Assembly (NCBI GenBank): GCA_934130935.1
Contig: CAKOYQ010000009.1
Span: 1-64,000 of the forward strand
DNA from: an uncultured Clostridia bacterium
Lineage (GTDB): Bacteria > Bacillota > Clostridia > TANB77 > CAG-508
Reading direction: 5' to 3'
DNA length: 64,000 nt
Shown in pieces: positions 23,296 through 31,700 of the stretch. A model generated the notes under the pieces. It saw nothing but the letters and a program-made list of their open reading frames with translations, was not told the DNA's origin and did not search any database. Numbering within the stretch: position 1 is the stretch's first letter; the number at the start of each line of letters is the position of its first letter. Position numbers and translations under genes: made by a program.

Positions 23296-24294
23296 CTATC
23301 TATCTAAAGTATCTAAATTATCTAATGCTTTTCCAGTTCCTAATGCCACACATGAAACAGCATCATTTGCAATCATAACATTTATTCCAGTTTTTTCTTG
23401 TAATAATTTATCTAGTCCATCTACCAGTCCGCCTCCGCCTGTTATATATATTCCTCTATTGCTTATATCTGCTGAAAGTTCTGGTGGTGTTTTTTCTAAC
23501 ACTGAATGTACTGCGTCAACTATCATCATGGCAGGTTCTATAAGTGCTTCTAGCATTTCACTTGAATATACTGTTATGTTTTTTGGTAACCCTGTTGCTA
23601 AATCTCTTCCTCTTATTTCCATTTCTTTATCTTGAATTTTTGGATATACACATCCTATATTTATTTTTAGATCTTCTGCTGTCCTTTCTCCTATCATTAT
23701 ATTATGTTTTCTTTTGATATATTTTACGATATACTCATCAAACTTATCTCCTGCAACCTTTAAAGATGTACTCTCAACTGAACCTCCAAGTGATATTACT
23801 GCAATGTCTGTTGTTCCTCCTCCAATATCTACCACCATATTTCCACATGGCTTGGCAATATCTATTCCTGCACCTATTGCTGCTGCTATTGGCTCTTCTA
23901 TTAAAAATACCTTACGTGCTCCTGCTTGTGTTGCAGCATCTATTACAGCTTTTTTTTCTACTTCTGTTACTCTTGATGGGATACATATCATGGTCCTTGG
24001 CGAAAATAATGTTCTTCCATTTATTTTATTAATAAAATATTTTAACATTTTTTCTGTTACTGTGTAGTCTGATATTACTCCCTCTCTTAGGGGTCTTGTC
24101 GCTACTATGTTTCCTGGCGTTCTTCCAAGCATTCTTCTAGCTTCTTGCCCTACTGCTAATACTTCTTTTGTATTACTGTCTACAGCAACTACAGATGGTT
24201 CTCTTAATACAACCCCTTTTCCTTTTACATATGCTATTACTGTTGCTGTTCCTAAGTCTATTCCTATATCTTGACCTAACCCAAATTTAAACAT
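23296..24294 (-). CDS. mreB: Rod-shape determining protein MreB/Mbl
   Basis: Actin-like protein that organises side-wall peptidoglycan synthesis. 332 residues. The first phosphate loop has DIGIDLGTATVIAYVKGKG, then REPSVVAVD and GRTPGNIVATRPLREGVISD. The second loop is GNMVVDIGGGTTDIAVISLGG (given in parts), and the adenine-binding segment is GIYITGGGGLVDGLD. It is closer to the Mbl/MreB group than to FtsA or DnaK. It stands alone without mreC or mreD and is preceded by a flippase-like gene. Confidence 0.95.
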   Translation of the reverse strand: MFKFGLGQDIGIDLGTATVIAYVKGKGVVLREPSVVAVDSNTKEVLAVGQEARRMLGRTPGNIVATRPLREGVISDYTVTEKMLKYFINKINGRTLFSPRTMICIPSRVTEVEKKAVIDAATQAGARKVFLIEEPIAAAIGAGIDIAKPCGNMVVDIGGGTTDIAVISLGGSVESTSLKVAGDKFDEYIVKYIKRKHNIMIGERTAEDLKINIGCVYPKIQDKEMEIRGRDLATGLPKNITVYSSEMLEALIEPAMMIVDAVHSVLEKTPPELSADISNRGIYITGGGGLVDGLDKLLQEKTGINVMIANDAVSCVALGTGKALDNLDTLDR

Positions 24295-24371
24295 ATTTAT
24301 GCATTCCTTTCTATTTTGCTGATTTTTATATTTTTTACTTGTCTTAATATCGATTTTAATTTTACACTATA

Positions 24372-24725
24372 TTATTTATTCAAATTCATTATAATAACAC
24401 CTGCAATAATTAATGCTGCTCCACCAACATTTAGCCCTGTTAGTTGCTCTTTTAATATTAGCCATGATGCAATTAATATCATTATTTGTGCAACTCCATT
24501 ACATATTGGCGAAATAAAACTTAAATTTTCAAACATCATAACAATTCTTGTATATAGTAAAAAACTAATTATGTAACATACGAACCCTAATGCACTTATT
24601 AAACTTATATTAAAATCAAATTCGCCTGCTGAAAGTGAAATTTTTCCCGCATTTCCACCTTTTTTCATTAATATTAGCCCTGATACTGTGAATATCAAGT
24701 AAAAAATAATCATTAATATCTTCAT
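24372..24725 (-). CDS. Small DMT-family (EmrE/ArnE-like) membrane protein
   Basis: 117 residues and four membrane segments: the half-size DMT fold seen in EmrE and in the lipid-linked sugar flippase ArnE/ArnF. The last helix reads LTGLNVGGAALIIAGVIIM, typical of the EamA superfamily. The start is the ATG at 24725, ten bases after AAGGAG, rather than the in-frame ATG upstream of that site. It directly follows a GT2 enzyme of the polyprenyl-phosphate sugar synthase type. It therefore probably helps flip that lipid-linked sugar; this is inference. Confidence 0.75.
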   Translation of the reverse strand: MKILMIIFYLIFTVSGLILMKKGGNAGKISLSAGEFDFNISLISALGFVCYIISFLLYTRIVMMFENLSFISPICNGVAQIMILIASWLILKEQLTGLNVGGAALIIAGVIIMNLNK

Positions 24726-24751
24726 TATATCTTTTCTCCTTATTTCCATTT

Positions 24752-25705
24752 TTATTCCCTTTCTTGGTAATTTTTTTCTGTTTCTTTAATTATATATATA
24801 GGTCTATTTTTTACCTCTAAATATGTTTTAGACAAATATTGTCCAATGACTCCCATACAAAATAACTGTACACCACTAACAAAAACTATAATACATGCAA
24901 GTGATGGCCAACCTGGTGTTGGATCACCATATACTAATGTTTTTACTATTATAAATATTATTGCCAAAAATGCAATTATACAGAATATTAGTCCTAATAT
25001 AGATGATATTATTAGTGGAGTAGTTGAAAATGCTGTTATTCCTTCTAAAGCATATTTAAATAATTTCCAAAATGACCATTTAGTTTCTCCTGCAATTCTT
25101 TCTATATTTTCATATTCAATCCATTTTGTATTAAATCCTACAAAACTAAACAACCCTTTTGAGTATCTATTATATTCTTTTAATGAAATTATACTATTTA
25201 CTACTTGTCTTTTCATTAATCTATAATCTCTTGCACCATCAACCATTTCTATATCTGATATTTTATTTATTATTTTGTAAAACATTCTTGCAAAAAAGCT
25301 TCTAATTGGTGGTTCACCTTTTCTTGTTACTCTTCTTGTTCCAACAGAATCATATCCTTCGTTTATTATTGCATTATACATTTGTTTTAATAATGCTGGT
25401 GGATCTTGTAAATCTGCATCCATTAATGTAACATAATCTCCTTCTGATGCTTCTAAACCCGCAAACATTGCAGCTTCTTTTCCAAAATTCCTAGAAAATG
25501 AAACATATCTTATTTTATTATCTTTTGCTCTTAATTCTCTTATTATGTCTATTGTTTTGTCTTTTGAACCATCATTTACAAATATGTATTCAAAGTCTGC
25601 AATACCTTCAAAGTCTTGCTTTCTTACTCTTTCCATTTCTTCATAAAATAGTGGCAATGCTTTTTCTTCATTGTAACAAGAAACTACTACTGAAATTTTT
25701 TTCAT
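24752..25705 (-). CDS. Polyprenyl-phosphate glycosyltransferase (GtrB/DPM1-like GT2)
   Basis: 317 residues. The GT-A domain starts ISVVVSCYNEEKALPLFYEE; the nucleotide-binding segment is FVNDGSKDKT; DADLQDPP carries the metal-binding DxD. Two C-terminal membrane helices (about 230-250 and 265-290) match bactoprenol glucosyltransferases such as GtrB. It probably moves a sugar from UDP- or GDP-sugar to undecaprenyl phosphate on the inner leaflet. The downstream small DMT protein is a candidate flippase. The ATG follows AAAGGAG. Confidence 0.88.
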   Translation of the reverse strand: MKKISVVVSCYNEEKALPLFYEEMERVRKQDFEGIADFEYIFVNDGSKDKTIDIIRELRAKDNKIRYVSFSRNFGKEAAMFAGLEASEGDYVTLMDADLQDPPALLKQMYNAIINEGYDSVGTRRVTRKGEPPIRSFFARMFYKIINKISDIEMVDGARDYRLMKRQVVNSIISLKEYNRYSKGLFSFVGFNTKWIEYENIERIAGETKWSFWKLFKYALEGITAFSTTPLIISSILGLIFCIIAFLAIIFIIVKTLVYGDPTPGWPSLACIIVFVSGVQLFCMGVIGQYLSKTYLEVKNRPIYIIKETEKNYQERE

Positions 25706-25758
25706 TTTTTGCTCCTTTCTAACTTTATTTTCAAATTAAAACTTATGATAAATTAATT

Positions 25759-27240
25759 TTATTTTACTAATATGTTATTATTATAGTATCTGGAAATTTT
25801 CATTAGTTCATCATTAACATATTTTAGTCCATATTTTTCTATTAATGTTTCTTCATTTGAAAACAAATTAGTTCCAAGGCCCAATTTATTCCCATCTATA
25901 TCTGCTCCAAGTGCTGCTAATGTTGTAGGATATAAATCCATTGTTGAATATTCTCTGTTATTGCTTTCAGGTTCAACATCTGGATTTATTATAAAATTAA
26001 CAACTTTTTTTTGATATTCTTGCCCTTCTTCCAACTCAAAAAAATTTGATTGCATTGTTAAATGGTCTCCAGAAATTACGATTGTTGTATTATTGTAAAA
26101 TTCCTGTTTTTGTATCCATTTTATAAAATCTCCTACCCTTTTGCTTGAACATGATATTACATTTTTATATTGTTCATCCCATTTGTCTGGGCAATCTTTG
26201 CATTTATATCCATCTGGAAAGTGTGTATCAGCTGTTAGCATTGTAAAATTAAATGGTTGTTCCTGTTCAGATAAATATAATATTTTTTCTTTTGCATATT
26301 CAAATAATTGGTCATCTGTAAATCCCCACCAAATTTGCTCAGTTGCTTTATTTTCAGATTTTGCTGATTCAAAATCCCATATTTCATAATTTCCATGTTG
26401 TTCAAATAAATTTCTTCTGCCTCCAAATGTTGCATCAGAACCTAACAATAAAAAATTATGATATCCATTTTTTTGCAAAACCTGTCCTATACTATATGCT
26501 CCTCCTAAAAATGTACTATATTCTTCCATAGCATTATCTTCGATGCTTAATTTTAATGGAACTCCAGCAGTTTGCGCTGCCATTGCTCCAACAGTCCAAG
26601 TTGTTCCATATAATGTATATGCTCCACCTAATTTATTTGTGTCAGAAAAATTAATATTTTCTTTTGCAAGTTTAGATATCTCTGGCATTAAATCATATTG
26701 TGATAATCCTCCATCTTGTACTGAATAATATGTTGTTTCCATTGATTCTAAAAAAATATATATTAAGTTTCTTTTTTCTTCTTGAAATTCAATCTTAGTT
26801 TTTTCTGGTCTTACATATTCTTTTGCTATAAAATTTGAATCATGTGTCTGATTCTCTATATATTCTTTAATATCTGTTGTTTTAAGTATTTTGTCTATAT
26901 TTATTATTAATATTAATATAGAAATAGTAATACTTACTAATATAGTTTTTCTTCTTTCTGATGTATGTATTTCATGTATTATTTTTATGTCTTTTACCAT
27001 TGGATATATTAATGCTAATGCTATTATTGCTGATGGTAGTATTACTTTCCATAAACATTGTTTCATAAATGTAGCTATTATATCTGTGTTTGTTCCTTGC
27101 ATCGGCACTTTTAAATGAAAAATTATTTCATCCATTGACAAATGTCCGAATGTCTCATATAACCAATCAACTGTAACTGTTGCTCCAAATGCAATCAAAA
27201 GACATACTACAATGACAATACATGCAATTCTCTTTCTCAT
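25759..27240 (-). CDS. LtaS/OpgB-family phosphoglycerol transferase
   Basis: 493 residues. Three N-terminal membrane segments lie in the first ~125 residues, followed by an extracellular sulfatase-type domain. The first metal-binding acidic residue is in YIFLESMETTYY (about 160-171). The segment GTTWTVGAMAAQTAGVPL matches the catalytic-threonine region of OpgB/MdoB. Later come LLGSDATFGGRRN, TADTHFPDGY and ISGDHLTM. The family transfers glycerol-phosphate from phosphatidylglycerol to lipoteichoic acid or glucans. The length is shorter than typical LtaS because only about three membrane segments precede the catalytic domain. It lies between galE and a lipid-sugar synthase, consistent with envelope glycopolymer synthesis. 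Confidence 0.85.
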   Translation of the reverse strand: MRKRIACIVIVVCLLIAFGATVTVDWLYETFGHLSMDEIIFHLKVPMQGTNTDIIATFMKQCLWKVILPSAIIALALIYPMVKDIKIIHEIHTSERRKTILVSITISILILIINIDKILKTTDIKEYIENQTHDSNFIAKEYVRPEKTKIEFQEEKRNLIYIFLESMETTYYSVQDGGLSQYDLMPEISKLAKENINFSDTNKLGGAYTLYGTTWTVGAMAAQTAGVPLKLSIEDNAMEEYSTFLGGAYSIGQVLQKNGYHNFLLLGSDATFGGRRNLFEQHGNYEIWDFESAKSENKATEQIWWGFTDDQLFEYAKEKILYLSEQEQPFNFTMLTADTHFPDGYKCKDCPDKWDEQYKNVISCSSKRVGDFIKWIQKQEFYNNTTIVISGDHLTMQSNFFELEEGQEYQKKVVNFIINPDVEPESNNREYSTMDLYPTTLAALGADIDGNKLGLGTNLFSNEETLIEKYGLKYVNDELMKISRYYNNNILVK

Positions 27241-27274
27241 TCACTACACCTCTTGTTTTCTGCTTTTGTTAATT

Positions 27275-28291
27275 TTAACTGTTTTCTCTTGTTTGATTTT
27301 GTATATATCTCCAAGAATCTTTACACATATCATCTAATGTTTTTTCAGCTTGCCAACCAAGTTCTATTTTGGCTTTTTCTGGATTTGAGTAACATATTGC
27401 TATATCTCCTGCTCTTCTTGGTGCAATTTTGTATTTGACTGTTTTTCCTGTTGCTTTCTCAAACGCTTTTACCATATCTAAAACACTATATCCTATTCCT
27501 GTTCCCAAATTATATATATATATTCCTTTTTCTTCTTTTTCTAATTTTTCTAATGCTTTAATGTGTCCTTTAGCCAAGTCTACTACATGAATATAGTCTC
27601 TAACTCCTGTTCCATCTGGTGTATTATAGTCATTTCCAAATACTGATAATTGTTCTAATTGTCCTGAAGCAACTCTTGCCACATATGGCATTAGATTATT
27701 TGGAATTCCCTGTGGTTCTTCTCCTATTAATCCACTTTCATGTGCTCCAACTGGGTTGAAATATCTTAATATTGCAATATCCCATGTATTGTCTGATTTA
27801 TATAAATCTTGTAATATTTGCTCTATAAATAATTTAGTTGCACCATATGGATTTGTTGTTCCTCCTATCTTACAGTCTTCTGTTAGAGGAATTCTTTCTG
27901 GCTCTCCATATACTGTTGCTGATGAACTAAATATAAATTTTTTAACATTATATTTTCTCATTGTTTCTAATAAGACTATTGCTCCTGATATATTGTTTTC
28001 ATAGTATTCTAATGGTTTTTGTACTGATTCTCCTACAGCTTTATATCCTGCAAAGTTCAATACCGCTTCTATATTATTTTCTTCAAACACTTGCTCTAAT
28101 GCTTTTCTATCTAAATAGTTTACTTTATAAAATTTGAATTCTTTTCCTGTTATTTTTTTTATTTTCTCTAATACTTCTGGTTTACTGTTCGAAAAATTGT
28201 CTATTATTACTATTTCTCTCCCAGCATTTAATAATTCTACTGCTGTATGACTTCCTATATAACCTGCACCACCTGTTACTAAAATTGACAT
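27275..28291 (-). CDS. galE: UDP-glucose 4-epimerase
   Basis: Interconverts UDP-glucose and UDP-galactose (or the N-acetyl forms) with bound NAD. 338 residues, normal length. The N-terminal Rossmann motif is VTGGAGYIGSH; the catalytic Ser region is FSSSATVYGEP; the catalytic YGATK (Tyr-x-x-x-Lys) lies near 150; LRYFNPVGAH follows. It would feed UDP-galactose to UDP-galactopyranose mutase (glf), encoded 6 kb upstream. It has its own promoter. Confidence 0.96.
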   Translation of the reverse strand: MSILVTGGAGYIGSHTAVELLNAGREIVIIDNFSNSKPEVLEKIKKITGKEFKFYKVNYLDRKALEQVFEENNIEAVLNFAGYKAVGESVQKPLEYYENNISGAIVLLETMRKYNVKKFIFSSSATVYGEPERIPLTEDCKIGGTTNPYGATKLFIEQILQDLYKSDNTWDIAILRYFNPVGAHESGLIGEEPQGIPNNLMPYVARVASGQLEQLSVFGNDYNTPDGTGVRDYIHVVDLAKGHIKALEKLEKEEKGIYIYNLGTGIGYSVLDMVKAFEKATGKTVKYKIAPRRAGDIAICYSNPEKAKIELGWQAEKTLDDMCKDSWRYIQNQTRENS

Positions 28292-28343
28292 ATTTTTTCC
28301 TTCTTTCTTTTTTAGTTTTTAATTCCCCTTTTTTAGCACTTGT

Positions 28344-28372
28344 ATTGTATCACTAAATAATAATAATTTCAA
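28344..28372 (-). promoter_or_regulatory. Promoter of galE
   Basis: TTGAAA (28367-28372), 17 bases, TACAAT (28344-28349) on the minus strand, about 55 bases before the galE start. It lies between galE and the foldback element. Confidence 0.65.
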
Positions 28373-28396
28373 TAGTTTTATTGTTATTTAAACTTC

Positions 28397-28713
28397 AAAA
28401 GTTACTAAATAATGGGGCAAGTAATACACACACTTTTACTACCTAGAGATGGGACAAAAAATGGATTGTATAAAATAAATGAAGATTTTGTGTATCTAAT
28501 CTTAGCACTAGCGGTTCTTATAGAATCAAATGAGGAATGTTCACGGGCAAACTTATAAGTTTGAGCCTGAGGCTCATTTGATTTTATTAGAACAGCTGTG
28601 ATAAGATTGGCTTATCCAAAATCTGTAATGGTTTTTATACAATCCATTTTTTGTCCCATCTCTAGGTAGTAAAAGTGTGTGTATTACTTGCACCATTATT
28701 TAGTAACCTTTAA
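28397..28713. mobile_element. ~317-bp foldback (MITE-like) element without coding capacity
   Basis: The whole stretch is one long inverted repeat. The outer ~78 bases on each side are almost perfectly complementary (they include GTAATACACACACTTTTACT and CTAGAGATGGGACAAAA). The inner ~70 bases pair with scattered mismatches. The tip holds a small hairpin, AAACTTATAAGTTT between GGGC and GAGCC. There is no open reading frame. Such length and symmetry fit a miniature inverted-repeat transposable element mobilised by a transposase elsewhere, or a long structured RNA. I cannot assign it to an IS family. Confidence 0.7.
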
Positions 28714-28741
28714 AAAGTAGAGAGCCTTTTGCCCTCTACTT
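28708..28741 (-). terminator. Terminator of the GH25/ricin gene
   Basis: AGTAGAG pairs with CTCTACT on the minus strand (28716-28741) and is followed by TTTTT. It lies ten bases after the stop codon; the edge of the foldback element overlaps the T-run. Confidence 0.75.
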
Positions 28742-28751
28742 AATATACTAA

Positions 28752-31700
28752 TTAATATTTTTTATAACAAATACTCATATCCACATTTACTTTTCCATTT
28801 TCAAAAGGAGCATATACTCCTGGTATTGAGCCTGAACTTGTATATTGCCACATATTGTATTTGTATTTATAGTCTGTTGTTTTAGCTGTTGTATAATGTG
28901 CTACCCATATGTCATAACTATTTAGTTGACTAACATCTAGGTTATCATAGAACCAGTATTTGCTTGCATATACAGCAGGTATATATCCTGCGTTTCTTAT
29001 TGTATCACAAAATGCTCTACATACAGCTGTTCTTGTTGCTACATCTAATTGGTCTGCTCTTCCTTCGTAATCTAATACTCCATTTGTTTTTGACGTAGAA
29101 TATTCTGTGTCTATTATAATTGGATATCTTACATTAACATCATATTTTCTAACTAAATCCAAAACATAATTTGCCTCTTCTACTGCCTCTTGCTCGTTAA
29201 CAGCCTGTGTGAAAAAATATAATCCAATATCTATTCCATTTTTTGTTGCTTCTTTTACATTTCTTTTAAATTTTCCATCTGTTACTATTTTTCCAGTTAC
29301 AAATCCTCTATATCCTGCTCTTATTATTGCATAGTCTACTTTACCTGATTTTCTAACTTCCTCCCAATCAACATTTCCATTGTGTGAGCTAACATCTATA
29401 CCATATCTTAAACTTAATTCTTTAAATTTAAATTGTTGGGCATTTGACGTATTTCCTTCATATATCTTTACATTTGTTCCATTTACTGTTTGATTTCCTG
29501 CAACATCTAAATATAAATTTGTTGATTTTGATTTTACTTTATAATATCCATCTCCTGCTATTTCGAAACTCCATAGTTGTTTATCATTTCCATTATAATC
29601 ATTTTGTACAACATTATCTCCTTGCACTGTCAATACTTTATCTGAATGTTTTGCTATTATTTTACAATATGTATCATCAACATATTCTATTTTAAATATC
29701 TGTTGATTTACACTATCAAATGTCCAAATTTGCACATTTGCACCATTGTCCATAGAACCTGCATCTATATCTATAACTTTGCTTTCATCTTGTTTTATAG
29801 ATATATTATATGAATCTGAATCTATCATTTTTGTTTTTTCAAATTTGAATTTTTGAGAATTTGTCTCATTTCCTTCATATATTTGAACATTAGCTCCATT
29901 ACTAGCATTTCCTCCATTTACATCTAAATATAAATAAGAATTATAAGCTACTATATAATAATTTCCATTTCCTGCACTTTGTAAAATCCATTTTTGAGCA
30001 TCTGTGTTATTTTCTTCATATTGCCAAACGTTAGAACCATCTGTCTTTCCATTACTTTGAACATCTAATACCTTTCCAGAATTTACAGACATTATTTCAT
30101 AATAGTTTTCTTTTTTATTATATGTTAGCTGAAATTTCTGTTGTTGTACATTATCATTAGTCCAAAGTTGTACATTTGCACCATTATCATATGAACCAGC
30201 AGAAACATCAATATATTTATTATTACTTAAAATTGATTTTATTTTATATACTCCATCTTCAATTAATTGTTCTCCTTCAATTTCTTGTTCAGCTTTTACT
30301 AATTTGAATTTTTGTGCATTTGTTTTATTTCCTTCATACATTTGTATTATTGGATTACCTTCCACATTTCCTCCCGGAATATCAATAAATAATCCATTAC
30401 ATCTCGCTATTATATAAAAATATCCATCTCCTGCATCTTTTATTATCCATTGTTGTATTGTTGATGTATTATCTTTGGAATTTTGTACAATTGCTGTTCC
30501 ATTAGTATGTTTTCCATCTTTTACTTCTAGTATTTTTTGAGATTTATATTGTTTTATTGTATAATATCCATTGTTTAAATAACTGATTTCAAATGCTTGT
30601 GTTTTATTTACTACATTTAATCTATTTTCAAATTTTGCTTTTGCATTATTTGAAATAGAATTATTTTCTATTTGTAGAGCTTTATTTTCATTTGACTTAG
30701 CTATTATATTATATATTCCGTCTTCTATTTTTGTACTTTCATTTTTCTCTGCTTTTACAAATTTAAATTTCTGTGCATTTGTTCCATTGTCTTCATACAT
30801 TTGTACATTTGCACCATTGTTTTTATTTCCACTATTTATATCTAAATTCAAATCATTACATTTTGATATTATATTATAATATCCATCTTCTGTTTCTTTT
30901 AATATCCATTGTTCTGAAGCACCATTATGAGTTCTATATTGTATTACATTAGTATAATTGTCTTGTCCAGCATATATCACATCTAATGATTTATTTGAAT
31001 GTTCTGCTGTTATTATATAAGCTTCAACCTCTTTATTGTATTTTATGTCAAATTTTTGGTACTCCTTTTTATTATTTTCCCATATTTGTACATTAGCAAC
31101 ATCTCCATATTTTCCATCATCAACACTAATTACTTTTCTTTCATCTAATGCTGATTCTATATAATATGTTCCATCTTCAATCTTGTCTGTTTCTAATTCT
31201 TCAACTTTGGTAAGGCTAAATTGTTGAGCATTTGTTCCATTTCCTTCATACATTTGTATTATTGGATTCTTTTCTACATTTCCTCCTGGGATATCCATAA
31301 ATAATCCATTACATCTTGCGATTATATAAAAGTACCCGTTTCCTGCATCTTTTATAATCCATTGTTGTATTGTTAATGCATTATCTTCTGAATTTTGTAC
31401 AATTTCTGCTTCATTTGTGTGTTTACCATTATATACTTCTAAAACTTTTGATGATCTTTGTTGTTTTATTTGGTAATATCCATTATTTAAATATTTAATC
31501 TCAAATGACTGACTTTTATTTGTTCTATTTATTTTCTTTTCGAATTTTGCTCTTGAATTATCTGATATAGACGAATTTTCTATTTGTAAGCTTTTTTCAC
31601 TGTCTATTTTAGTACCAATAGCATATACACCATCTTCTATTGTTCTTGTACCTTCATTTTTTTCTGCTTTTTCAAATTTAAATTTCTGTGCTTTTGTTCC

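Noticed and set aside
23714..24067. 117-codon plus-strand frame opposite mreB
   Set aside because: It is an antisense shadow of a highly conserved gene with no translation signals.
28397..28713. Rho-independent terminator or riboswitch as explanation of the foldback
   Set aside because: It is far too long and symmetric, lacks a T-run at its ends, and GH25 already has its own terminator next to it. No known riboswitch motif is seen.
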